From NCBI GenBank assembly GCA_016875095.1, contig VGSG01000008.1, positions 1-64,000 on the forward strand: a stretch of 64,000 bases of DNA. Direction: 5' to 3'. Under the pieces are notes generated by a model. It was given only the letters and a program-made list of their open reading frames with translations. It did not search any database and was not told the DNA's origin. Shown piece by piece: positions 46,101 through 53,973 of this stretch. How positions within the stretch are numbered: the first letter of the stretch is position 1; every line of letters begins with the position of its first letter. The position numbers and the translations under genes were made by a program. This DNA is from Deltaproteobacteria bacterium. Its GTDB lineage: Bacteria; Desulfobacterota; Desulfomonilia; Desulfomonilales; Desulfomonilaceae.

Positions 46101-46406
46101 CACGCTGGGCGCAAACGTGTGGGAGAGAAATTCGCCGTCTTTGTTGACCACCAGGACATAGGAAAGCCCCTTAGTCTCCCTTAGTTGATCGACGATGGAC
46201 TGAATTGTGGACGCATCCCTGTTGAGGATTATTTCCATGCTGGAGTGGGCGATGTTATTGGCTATGGCGATCGCTTTACTCTTGTACTCGTCTATGATTC
46301 TGTCATAGAGTATCCAGCCAGCGACTGCGGATATGATTGTTGCAACCACCCCGAACAAGAGGGTCATCATGATCAAAGTTTTCTTAAATAATTTTGACAT
46401 CGTCAC
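43116..46406 (-). CDS. Membrane-anchored multi-PAS sigma-54 activator
   Basis: 1096 residues. Transmembrane helices at about 10-33 and 168-190 bracket a periplasmic sensor of about 130 residues; a HAMP domain follows ([19 protein letters not shown]). Four PAS domains fill about 265-770 (ends [46 protein letters not shown]). The AAA+ activator has Walker [10 protein letters not shown] near 805 and GAFTGA near 854, then a Fis-type HTH ([20 protein letters not shown]) at the end. No kinase or receiver domain: signal and transcription output are in one chain. Coupled (ATGA overlap) to the binding-protein gene upstream. Confidence 0.93.
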   Translation of the reverse strand: MTMSKLFKKTLIMMTLLFGVVATIISAVAGWILYDRIIDEYKSKAIAIANNIAHSSMEIILNRDASTIQSIVDQLRETKGLSYVLVVNKDGEFLSHTFAPSVPYELRKVVEQPRENTDEVIVTNVRLKGEGNYLDISSPILSGVAGHVHVGMDLDGVMSYMWWTIVKLHAVTFMIFLLSVGIAYVLTNKMSRPLIELTHYANKVANREFSAVVDIRSRDEVGVLARTMTNMASEIESRMETLEREVSEATQELQETLTYVSAISDNLADGLLVIDSYGITRRSNTALVKILELDYDPVGHNVRVLLGQQPADFLQLKGLELSNSYETAQAEQPQRNSSYMRGVEEERDGNTAEFIASRSDGSRFPIELSASVVNMKGIWYTIGIVRDITVRKRAEETLRLSEEKYRGIFEHAVDGIFQTDARGHLVHANPASAHILGFDSPEELLRAGKEMGDGIYLHSGQREEFIRLIRKGQVLHGFEVELRRKDGRPIWASLHARPILNEHGDLVSTEGIVQDVTERKRAQEALLESERRYRELFDISPDPMIVHRGGILFGNAAAARFFRVENTDKLMGLPLLDFIHPEFREVVSKRIQEAERSGVVSDFTEVQLLRADGSVGYLESVALPTTFKGERAVLSLGRDITERREAEEALRTSEERFRTIFEVARDCIFLKDLDLRYTHVNPAVETLFGLPAPEIIGKRSEDFFGPEAASHILEGDLRVLAGETVEDEHTRPVRGMNLTFHDIRTPLRDSAGAVVGVCKFSRNITGRKGVQPVRTFTQREYLSPSMIATLERGRQAAETDGIVLLLGESGTGKDYMARWIHSKSKRADGPFFSVNCAAIPRELAESELFGHERGAFTGAIAKKRGLLELAEGGTLLLNEVGELPLNLQSKLLTFLDTRSFTRVGGEKDIRVHARLIAATHRDLRAEVEQGRFLEALYYRLNVYTVRVPALRERLEDLPVIVEEILLDLATDMRLTQVPAIGSQDMEKLASYGWPGNVRELRNVLERAVMLSRGAKLEIEIPSLATGPREWSHEVLFPEANNMPDIIDQVTRSLCVEALRRSAGNRTVAAELLGISRQSLYRYIKEQDTLPEVGTLA

Positions 46407-47662
46407 TTCTCCAGAGGCTTCGGATGCGGGATCGGCACGAAGCGACCCTGATCTACGGTGGTGAGAAAGACCGCGTCCAATCCTTGATGCCTGTCCGCGT
46501 CGAAGTTGACGGGCACGTTTATGCCAAGATCGAAACCCTTTATTGCCTCTACGGTCGCCTTGATGTTACGAGGGCGCAGATCCGGCCCCAGTCTCTCCAG
46601 AATCGCTACGAGCAACTTCGCGTTGAGAAAACCTTCCAGACTCACAGGGCTGTGTTTGTGCGGCTCGTAATCTTGCTGTATCAAACTCTTGGGGGGCATC
46701 ACATCGTATTTTGCCATCAATTCCCGGTACTGAGCCACCGCGGGCAGTTCGGTTGTCTCGCAACTCGGCACCACCTGTGAATTGATGAGGTTGGACGTGT
46801 AATCCTTACCCGTGCGCTCGCCGGTATTGATGAGGAGTTTGAGCATGTTTTCGCTGTCCACAAATGACACATTGGCTATCGGCACATTGAGACCGGCGTC
46901 GCGAGAGTCACGTATGAACGCGGCGCAAGCTTCATAAGCTCCTATAGATATTATCGAATCTGGGCTTGACTGCCTGATTACTTTCACCTGTGATTTCATG
47001 CTGGTCTCGTATGTGGTCCCCCGGTAGTACGTGGCCTCTCCCACCATGCGTGCGCCGTGCTTGGCAACGCTCTTTTGGACCGCTTCCCAACCGCTTCGAC
47101 CGTAAGCGTCGATCTGGTAAAAAACCCCGATGCGGTTGCGTCCTATGGAGGCCAGATAGGCGACTAATGCGTCTATTTCCTGGTGATAGGAAGCTCTCAA
47201 GTTAAAAACGTACTCACCATACGGCCGCTCTCTCTGCGGTTGGGCCCCGGTAAACGGAAAGAAAAGCAAGACCTCTCGCCAGCCACTATAAATTTTCAAC
47301 AGAGGGAGCATTCGCGTGACCGTGGGGGTGCCAACGTAGTCAAAGAGGAGAAATATGTCATCCTCTTCCACCAACCGAATGGTGTTTCGGATGGTAGGAA
47401 CGGGGTTGTATCCATCATCGTAGGCGATGAGGCTAATTTTGTGGCCGAAAACCCCCCCTTGCTCGTTGATGTGGGAAAAATAGGCCATACTTCCACGATA
47501 AAGTTCTATTCCCAGGCCCCGGGTAGGCCCTGTAAACGCCGCGGACATTCCGATCCTGATCTCTCTAGCCCAACCCGAACCTGAACAGATTCCGAGGCTT
47601 GCAAGACAGATCGATACCACGAAGAGGCAAAAGGTCACCGAGTTACGTCGGGTCTTTACCAT
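46403..47662 (-). CDS. ABC-type periplasmic ligand-binding protein (LivK/Peripla_BP_6 family)
   Basis: 419 residues from ATG 47662 (GGAGG seven bases upstream). Signal peptide ends about residue 33 (SGWA). The mature chain is the two-lobe LivJ/LivK fold: [55 protein letters not shown]-type hinge segments and a C-terminal lobe. No permease or ATPase genes are present. Its stop overlaps the start of the membrane sigma-54 activator, so it likely delivers a ligand signal to that protein instead of feeding a transporter. The ligand is unknown; amino acids, amides and aromatic acids are common. Confidence 0.9.
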   Translation of the reverse strand: MVKTRRNSVTFCLFVVSICLASLGICSGSGWAREIRIGMSAAFTGPTRGLGIELYRGSMAYFSHINEQGGVFGHKISLIAYDDGYNPVPTIRNTIRLVEEDDIFLLFDYVGTPTVTRMLPLLKIYSGWREVLLFFPFTGAQPQRERPYGEYVFNLRASYHQEIDALVAYLASIGRNRIGVFYQIDAYGRSGWEAVQKSVAKHGARMVGEATYYRGTTYETSMKSQVKVIRQSSPDSIISIGAYEACAAFIRDSRDAGLNVPIANVSFVDSENMLKLLINTGERTGKDYTSNLINSQVVPSCETTELPAVAQYRELMAKYDVMPPKSLIQQDYEPHKHSPVSLEGFLNAKLLVAILERLGPDLRPRNIKATVEAIKGFDLGINVPVNFDADRHQGLDAVFLTTVDQGRFVPIPHPKPLEK

Positions 47663-48234
47663 CACATTGCCTCCATCGACCAAGATGGCCAAGGTGTCAA
47701 TTTTCGGGGCAGCGGCTGCGCGCAACGGTTGACGGAACGTCGATAGGAGCGATGCTGAGCCCGCTTCGCTGGTCACTACAGAAACATGATTTTTCGCGCA
47801 GCTCTCGATTTGTACGTCTTTCGTATCAGTTGTGGAAGAGACGAGCAGACGTGTAACATAGGCGGACAGAGAAATCAAGGAGAGTTTGTGTTGCAGACGA
47901 GCTTCTCATCTTCACGCGCCTTCACCACCGTTCCCAGGTTCCTTCTTAGTTCCGGGGAGGCATTCAACGCTGTCCTGCGAAGGTTTCTCCACCAATCCCA
48001 ATGCTCAACGCGCCGTCGAAGAAGGTTGGAGCAAGCCTCCGCGCCGGCATCTGGAGGACCAAAACTGTCCGAACTTGAGACACTGCGCAAAGGTTGCAGC
48101 GGACAGCTCAACATCCGCGTGGACGGAATCCGGCGAAAATAGCTAAGGTTGTCGGGTCGCCAACTGATGATATACGCAGGCTTGCATATGGCCGGCGGGC
48201 AAATTGGTAAGGAGCCATCATCCGCAATGAGGAC
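47663..48234. other. Upstream region of the binding-protein operon
   Basis: 572 bases with open frames on both strands (47786-48142 forward; 47875-48114 reverse) that lack start signals and look non-coding. No sigma-54 motif with correct spacing was found for the minus-strand operon, and no hairpin of note. The promoter of the sensory pair should lie in the 150 bases above 47662. Confidence 0.45.
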
Positions 48235-48840
48235 TCACTTGGTCCCTGAGCCTCCAGAGCTGAGCTGCTTGCGGAGTTGTTCCACCCAGGGGCGAACCAT
48301 GACCGCGTGAGGCGCATTTCCTGCTTTCTCCAAAAATGTTTCCCAGACTGCGAGCGCATCGGCCGGTCTTTTCAGATCGTCCCGGTAGACGATTCCCATA
48401 TTGAAAAGGGCCATCATGTGCCCAGCGTCGATTTCAAGGGCCCTCCTGAACGCCTTGACCGCTTCTTCCGGCTGACCGAGCTTCCGATAGCTTACTCCCA
48501 TGTCGGAGATAACGTCGGGGTTGCGCGGATTGCCCTGTAGAGATTTCTGGTACGCTTCGACAGCCTTTGCGTGCTGGCCGACGTCAAAGTACGCGTTCCC
48601 CAGTTCTACCCATGCTTCGGTCTGGTCGGGTTTTACGGCCAACATCTTTTCAAGGCCGGCGATACGCTTACGGAGCTCGACCCCCTCATCTTCTCGTGAC
48701 GCGGACACAGGCTGCTTCGGTCCTTCGCCCACAGTGTCCATTTTCCAAGCCGAGAAGATCACCCCGACGATAAAGCCGGAGGCAAAAACCAACACCCAGT
48801 AAGCCGCGGTTCGTACGCTCTTCACGGAACAGACCCCCAT
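48235..48840 (-). CDS. Membrane-anchored TPR protein
   Basis: 201 residues; an anchor helix at about 12-32 (AAYWVLVFASGFIVGVIF), then three to four TPRs from about 55 (EAWVELGNAYFDVGQHAKAVEAY; DVISDMGVSYRKLGQPEEAV; MALFNMGIVYRDDLKRPADA). The shape is that of a CcmI/NrfG-type assembly factor, but no heme-lyase genes lie next to it. The ATG has no binding site; GTG 48825, with GGGGG upstream, may be the real start. It sits alone between the sensory operon and the AICAR transformylase gene. Confidence 0.85.
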   Translation of the reverse strand: MGVCSVKSVRTAAYWVLVFASGFIVGVIFSAWKMDTVGEGPKQPVSASREDEGVELRKRIAGLEKMLAVKPDQTEAWVELGNAYFDVGQHAKAVEAYQKSLQGNPRNPDVISDMGVSYRKLGQPEEAVKAFRRALEIDAGHMMALFNMGIVYRDDLKRPADALAVWETFLEKAGNAPHAVMVRPWVEQLRKQLSSGGSGTK

Positions 48841-49025
48841 TGATTTTGGTCACGTTATCATAATGAGCCCTTTTGTTGGAAGCCGCGACGGCTCCCCGGG
48901 CGAGAAGGCGATTGCCATGTCATGGCTCCGCGTGGCAAGGTGAGAGCACATGCGGGAAGCACGAGCTTCTGATCGCCTGAGCGTAGGGCCTGAACCGTTC
49001 AAGTATCCGGTTAGGGGAGGGGTGA

Positions 49026-50294
49026 ATGATGGAGGATATCAAGAAGAAGTACCGCACTGTTATGGATGATCATTTCCCTGATGAAATGAAGATCACGTTC
49101 GGGGATCAGACGCTCACATACCGTAAGAGGGCCTGGAAGATAGAAGATCCTCCGGGCACGGTGGTTGAAAAAGGGCTGCGGTATGGGGAAAACCCCGGCC
49201 AGGAATCAGCCCTGTATGAACTCGTGCACGGCAATCTCACTCTGGGAGAAACGACCTTCATTTCCCCAGGCTTGGGCCTGGTGAGCGCTCTGACCGAATC
49301 CGAGATGATCCAGCCCGGCAAGCATCCGGGGAAGACCAACCTTACGGACGTAGACAACGCGTTGAATATTCTCAAATATTTGATGGATCGGCCTGCCTGC
49401 GCCATCATGAAACACAACAATCCATCAGGCGCTGCGGTTGATGACAGCCTCAGCAGCGCGTACGAACGCGCGGACCAGGCCGATCGCATCGCCGCGTTCG
49501 GAGGAGCTGCGGTCTTCAACCGGCCCATGGACAAGGTGACCGCGGAGCTGGTTTCGCGGAATTACCTGGAAGTCGTTGCCGCGCCCGACTACGAGCCCGG
49601 ATCCGTGGAGGTCCTGAAAAAGCGCAGGAATCTTCGCATACTGGCAGTTCCGCGCATCGATCGTTTGGAAGACTACCGGACTCTTCGATTCGTCGATTTC
49701 AAATCGCTCATCGACGGCGGAATCATCGTTCAGCAGTCACCGGTGAACGCGATCCGATCCTCCAAGGACCTGGCGCCCGCGCGTGCGATTTATCAGGGAA
49801 AGGAATACGTGATCGAACGAGCGCCCACCGAACGAGAGCTTGCGGACATGGTCTTCGGGTGGGCTGTGGAACAAGGTGTGAGTTCGAATTCGGTCCTATA
49901 CGTGAAGGACGGATGTACTGTAGGCATCGGAACGGGTGAACAGGACCGGGTCGGTGTTGCGGAAATCGCTGTCTTCAAAGCGTACACGAAGTATAAGGAC
50001 CGGCTCTGTTTTCAGCGTCACCGCGTGCCGTACAGTGAAATGAAAGACCCTGGAATCAGAGCCCAAATCCAAGCCGAGACCAACGCGTGCAACGCGGGTC
50101 TCATCGGATCTGTCATGATTTCGGACGCGTTCTTTCCATTTCGTGACGGAGTGGACGTGGGAATTGCTCAAGGTGTATCGGCCATTGTGCATCCCGGGGG
50201 CTCCGATCGGGATTTCGAGTCCATACAGGCATGTAACGAAGCTCAGCCACAGGTGACGATGATGTTCACCAATCAACGAGCTTTTAAGCACTAG
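49026..50294 (+). CDS. Stand-alone AICAR transformylase-type protein (PurH C-terminal domain)
   Basis: 422 residues, AGGGGAGG five bases before the ATG. It matches the AICARFT half of PurH: RYGENPGQ, KHNNPSG (KHxNPCG in most PurH, so Cys is replaced by Ser), AFGGAAVFNRP, and ISDAFFPFRDGVDVG with VHPGGSDRD. The N-terminal IMP cyclohydrolase (MGS) domain is absent. It would transfer a formyl group from 10-formyl-THF to AICAR in purine synthesis; the cyclohydrolase step must come from another protein. Stand-alone forms occur in some anaerobes. Confidence 0.9.
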   Translation: MMEDIKKKYRTVMDDHFPDEMKITFGDQTLTYRKRAWKIEDPPGTVVEKGLRYGENPGQESALYELVHGNLTLGETTFISPGLGLVSALTESEMIQPGKHPGKTNLTDVDNALNILKYLMDRPACAIMKHNNPSGAAVDDSLSSAYERADQADRIAAFGGAAVFNRPMDKVTAELVSRNYLEVVAAPDYEPGSVEVLKKRRNLRILAVPRIDRLEDYRTLRFVDFKSLIDGGIIVQQSPVNAIRSSKDLAPARAIYQGKEYVIERAPTERELADMVFGWAVEQGVSSNSVLYVKDGCTVGIGTGEQDRVGVAEIAVFKAYTKYKDRLCFQRHRVPYSEMKDPGIRAQIQAETNACNAGLIGSVMISDAFFPFRDGVDVGIAQGVSAIVHPGGSDRDFESIQACNEAQPQVTMMFTNQRAFKH

Positions 50295-50313
50295 AACCGG
50301 CTGGAGAAACCCC

Positions 50314-51009
50314 ATGAAGAAGATCCCTTTCTTCGGAGGCCTGCTGATTGCACTGCCACTCATGTCATATGGCGCTGCGGGCGCCGCTACGTTTGAGGAA
50401 TTAGACAAAGAGGTCGCCGCGTCCACGGTAGTCTTGAGAAATATGGTGGCTATGCCCGATCAAAAGATTCCCCGCGACTTGCTCCAACGGTGTCAAGGTC
50501 TGGCGATCTTTCCCGGGGTTATCAGAGCCGGTGTCGTAGTGGGGGTGAGTTTTGGCAACGGGGTCGTGATGCGGCGGGACGAGAAAACGAAGACCTGGAG
50601 CAAACCAGCGTTTTTCAAAATCCGTGAGGGGAGCGTCGGAGCCCAGGTCGGCGCCCAGTCCATCGACCTGGTTCTCCTGATCATGAGCGAGCAAGGCCTG
50701 CAAGGACTCCTTGAAGATCGATACACTTTGGGCGCGGACGTTGCCGTAACCGCGGGACCGGTGGGTCGCGAAGCCTCTGCCGAAACGAGTATTCGGTTCG
50801 ATGCCGGTATATTTTCCTATTCTAGGACAAGAGGCCTCTTTGCAGGGCTCTCTCTCAAAGGAGCGGTCCTGGAGCCTGACCGGGAAGCTAACGAAGCGTA
50901 CCACGGCAAGGGAGTAACGGTTCAAGATATTTTTTATGAAGATGCGGGGGTTCTGTCTGACGCGGGCCGTGATCTCACGAAACTGATTGGAGAAGTATCA
51001 GGCCCGTAA
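50314..51009 (+). CDS. Exported SYLF-domain lipid-binding protein
   Basis: 231 residues; GGAG upstream, 20 bases after the AICARFT stop. Signal peptide about 1-24 (AAGAA). The SYLF (YSC84) domain fills the rest: LLQRCQGLAIFPGVIRAGVVVGVSFGNG, QSIDLVLLIMSEQGLQ, LGADVAVTAGPVGREA and FSYSRTRGLFAGLSLKGAVL. SYLF domains bind phosphoinositides in eukaryotes and probably lipids in the bacterial envelope. Likely transcribed with the gene before it by proximity only. Confidence 0.9.
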   Translation: MKKIPFFGGLLIALPLMSYGAAGAATFEELDKEVAASTVVLRNMVAMPDQKIPRDLLQRCQGLAIFPGVIRAGVVVGVSFGNGVVMRRDEKTKTWSKPAFFKIREGSVGAQVGAQSIDLVLLIMSEQGLQGLLEDRYTLGADVAVTAGPVGREASAETSIRFDAGIFSYSRTRGLFAGLSLKGAVLEPDREANEAYHGKGVTVQDIFYEDAGVLSDAGRDLTKLIGEVSGP

Positions 51010-51162
51010 AATGGGCATTATTTCGGTATGCTGAATTGGGGGCCGGATATTTCTCTTGAATTTAAATAGGGATTTCGATATGTTGATAAAATGCCCATTG
51101 TTCATGGCGCGCCTGGAGAATTTGAGCCTCAACCGTGTCCTTTCGTGAGCACTGTTACAGCC

Positions 51163-51756
51163 ATGCGACAGCTCCTTGCTCTCCTCGTCATACTCGCGAT
51201 TTCGATGGCCGGTGTAGAGTCCGCGCGGCCGGATGGGAGTCCCCAGCGGACGAACCACACCCGCATCGTCGTGCATAAGGCCGGCCAGATCCTCGAGTTT
51301 CATGAAAAAGGCAGAAGCCCCATGATCTTCCGTGTCTGCCTGGGCATGAACCCGGAAGGGCCCAAGAAGATAACCGGGGACCAGAGAACGCCCGAAGGCG
51401 AGTACTTCATCTGTCTAAAGAGCGCAGCCAGCAGTTTCCACCGCTTTCTTGGCATCAGTTATCCGGGTGAACGGGACGCACAGGCCGCCTTTGAGCAGGG
51501 CGTGATTTCACTCGACACGAGGGATTCCATTATTCAGTCGCTCAGAGAAGGCAGGCAGCCGCCATGGAACACCAAGCTTGGCGGCTGGGTAGGCATACAC
51601 GGATATCCCACCGACAACTACCGCAAGCTATGGATTACGCTCCTCTTTCCTAAGCCGCACAACTGGACTGACGGATGTATTGCTCTGTGGGATTTCGAGA
51701 TCGACCAGATTTTCCCCAAGGTCTCCCTTGGCGCCCCTGTGACTATTTTCCCCTGA
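51163..51756 (+). CDS. Exported L,D-transpeptidase (YkuD family)
   Basis: 197 residues from ATG 51163, which starts directly at a signal peptide (MRQLLALLVILAISMAGVES); no good binding site, and GTG 51145 and ATG 51091 are in frame. The YkuD domain shows IVVHKAGQILEFHEKGR, RTPEGEYFICLK, VGIHGYP and the catalytic Cys in TDGCIALWDFE. It would cross-link or modify peptidoglycan by L,D-transpeptidation, or attach proteins to it. It lies 153 bases after the SYLF gene. Confidence 0.88.
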   Translation: MRQLLALLVILAISMAGVESARPDGSPQRTNHTRIVVHKAGQILEFHEKGRSPMIFRVCLGMNPEGPKKITGDQRTPEGEYFICLKSAASSFHRFLGISYPGERDAQAAFEQGVISLDTRDSIIQSLREGRQPPWNTKLGGWVGIHGYPTDNYRKLWITLLFPKPHNWTDGCIALWDFEIDQIFPKVSLGAPVTIFP

Positions 51757-51915
51757 CGAGGACTCGATCTCATTCCAATGCGCGATCGAACAGGTTACTG
51801 GTGAGCGGCGGGCCGGGGACCTCCTCGTCTTCGGACGACGCAAGGCCGTCGGACTTTCGTCCAGGAGATTCCCGTTAACAGCGCATGGGCATCATACCGG
51901 ATCACTGAAGTCGGG

Positions 51916-52572
51916 CTACTTTGGCTTGTTTGTTCGTGGGACGCCTGCGCCGGCCAGGTCTCTTTCGTTCTGTTCGATATACTTTTCCGCCTGCTCGACT
52001 AGCTTCTTGAGATCCGGAACCGACATGGTGTGCAGGTAGTCGATCTCGCCCTGGATGTCTTTGAGGATATTGACAAGCTTGGCTTGTCGTTCCTCTACCA
52101 GCACCAGGGTGGCCGCGACTTCGGAAGAGAGCCCGGAAAGGCCGATGAGGCGCCACTTACTGAGGAGCCACAAGGAGAGCGGGAACGAGAGAGCTATGAA
52201 AACGAGCACCACAATGGCGACCCAAAGGAGACTGATTAATTCCATGCTCATCATTTTGGTTTCAAGTGACCTGCTCTCTGCTTTCTTGACTAATTCGAGC
52301 GTCTGCTCAAATAACTGGCGATATGCGGGTGACATTCCCCCTTGGGCCGCCAGTTGAGCGATCGCCTTTTCCAGCTCTTCGCTGCTTTTTGGCTGGGATT
52401 CCGCGGCCGTCCCGGCCGGAGCGCCTTCGGCGGCGGAAACCGCCACATCCAGAAGTCTCAGGTGATCCGCGGTTCCAAAGAACGCGGCGTACCCGATGCA
52501 GCACACGCCCAGGAAGGCCAGCGCGGCCGTCAGGCCCTTCAGGCGTCGGGACATCGTATTCCTTGCAGCCAT
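51916..52572 (-). CDS. Membrane protein with coiled-coil ends
   Basis: 218 residues; GAGGAG nine bases before the ATG. Two hydrophobic segments: about 13-31 (LTAALAFLGVCCIGYAAFF) and 113-138 (ISLLWVAIVVLVFIALSFPL). Between them an Ala-rich extracytoplasmic loop with helical EELEKAIAQLAAQGG; after the second helix comes a long coiled coil (LVEERQAKLVNILKDIQGE). No enzyme motif. It precedes the alpha-oxoamine synthase in the opposite order on the same strand, 13 bases apart, so they share a transcript; a link in lipid or envelope synthesis is possible. Confidence 0.7.
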   Translation of the reverse strand: MAARNTMSRRLKGLTAALAFLGVCCIGYAAFFGTADHLRLLDVAVSAAEGAPAGTAAESQPKSSEELEKAIAQLAAQGGMSPAYRQLFEQTLELVKKAESRSLETKMMSMELISLLWVAIVVLVFIALSFPLSLWLLSKWRLIGLSGLSSEVAATLVLVEERQAKLVNILKDIQGEIDYLHTMSVPDLKKLVEQAEKYIEQNERDLAGAGVPRTNKPK

Positions 52573-52585
52573 GGCTTGAGGCTCC

Positions 52586-53773
52586 TCACGGTATTAATCT
52601 AAGTTCCCTGCCGATTTTGGCGCAAATTCCAATCACTCTTTCCAGGTCCTCTATGCTGTGGGTGGCCATAAGAGTCGTCCTGATCCGCTGCGTTCCTTCG
52701 GGCACTCCCGGCGCCAGAACGCAGTTGGTGAAAACACCTGCTTCAAAGAGACGCTTCCAGAAAACCATCGCGCGCACGTCATCTCCCACAATAAGAGGCA
52801 CAACCGGCGTCTCGGTCGGCCCGGTGTCAAATCCGAGAGATCTCACGCCATTCAAAAGGAAATGAGTGTTATCCCAGAGCCGCTGTCGTATCTCGGGCTC
52901 TGTTTGAATCACTTCCAGAGCAGCCTGCACCGCGGCGATATTCGACGGAGGCATGGCCGCTGAGAAAATCAAGGCTCTGGAATGGTGCTTGATGTACGAG
53001 ACGACCCGCTCGTCCCCGGCAACGAACCCCCCCAAAGATGCAAACGACTTACTGAACGTGCCCATAACCAGGTCGACCTGGTCGGTAACCGCAAAGTGCT
53101 CCAGCGTTCCCTTTCCCTGCGCGCCGAGAACGCCGATCCCGTGGGCGTCATCCACCATGACCTTCGCGCCGTATTCCGCGGCGACCGCGACGATCTCCGG
53201 CAGACAGGCGATGTCTCCCTCCATGCTGTAGACGCCATCCACGATGACCAGGAGACCCTCCGAATCCAGACTGGCCTCAATGTTCTTCCGTAGGGACTCA
53301 GCGTCGTTGTGCCTGAAGCGTCGGACCTTACCAAAGGAAAGACGTACTCCGTCGATCACGCTGGCATGGACCAGTCGATCTGTGATGACAGTGTCGCTGC
53401 GACCGATCAGGGGAGCGATGACACCCTGATTGGTCTGGAAACCTGTGGAGAAGACCTGCGCCGCCTCTTTGCCCATGAATTCGGCCAAAGAGGCTTCCAG
53501 TCGCTCGTGGAGGTCCAGCGTGCCGTTCAGAAAGCGAGACCCGGAGCAACTGGTCCCGTACTTCTCCAAGGCATTGAGAGCAGCTTCTCTCACCTTTGGA
53601 TGAGTGGTGAGCCCCAGGTAGTTGTTGGAGCCCATCATGATCATCTCGCGGCCGTCGATGGTCACATGGGGCCCGTCGAGGCTGGAGATGGCCTTGAAGT
53701 ACGGGTAGTAGCCCGCCGCGATGTATTCTCTGTCGCGTTTGAAGGCGTAGCACTTTTCGAAGAGATCGCCCAT
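52586..53773 (-). CDS. Alpha-oxoamine synthase family PLP enzyme (SPT/KBL/BioF-like)
   Basis: 395 residues, the family's normal length. PLP-binding residues: the catalytic Lys in GTFSKSFASLGG, Asp and His in VDDAHGIGVLG, and the entry SNNYLGLTTHPKV with CSGSRFLNGTLDLHERLE. These enzymes condense an amino acid with an acyl-CoA. The GTFSKS loop is closer to serine palmitoyltransferase-like members than to KBL (which have TLGKA), so sphingolipid-type or other long-chain base synthesis is the better guess over threonine degradation. Downstream comes the coiled-coil membrane protein. Confidence 0.9.
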   Translation of the reverse strand: MGDLFEKCYAFKRDREYIAAGYYPYFKAISSLDGPHVTIDGREMIMMGSNNYLGLTTHPKVREAALNALEKYGTSCSGSRFLNGTLDLHERLEASLAEFMGKEAAQVFSTGFQTNQGVIAPLIGRSDTVITDRLVHASVIDGVRLSFGKVRRFRHNDAESLRKNIEASLDSEGLLVIVDGVYSMEGDIACLPEIVAVAAEYGAKVMVDDAHGIGVLGAQGKGTLEHFAVTDQVDLVMGTFSKSFASLGGFVAGDERVVSYIKHHSRALIFSAAMPPSNIAAVQAALEVIQTEPEIRQRLWDNTHFLLNGVRSLGFDTGPTETPVVPLIVGDDVRAMVFWKRLFEAGVFTNCVLAPGVPEGTQRIRTTLMATHSIEDLERVIGICAKIGRELRLIP

Positions 53774-53973
53774 TTACACCATCAGTTCACTACCCACGCC
53801 GCGTAACCCTTGCGTGGAGAACCAGGACCATACCCGCCGGAATTCGAGTCCGCTCCTGTCGTCTCACAAAGAGTCCTGATCTGATCGTTCAAGATCGAGC
53901 GGCATTATGCCTGATTCGCGCGCCGACCGTCAAGGGACCCCGCTAGCCTTTGAAAGCGATTTGCGTGAAGCCC

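Noticed and set aside
47786-48142. ORFs on both strands upstream of the binding-protein gene
   Set aside because: No start signals and low-complexity Ser/Arg content; they look like chance frames in the operon's leader region.
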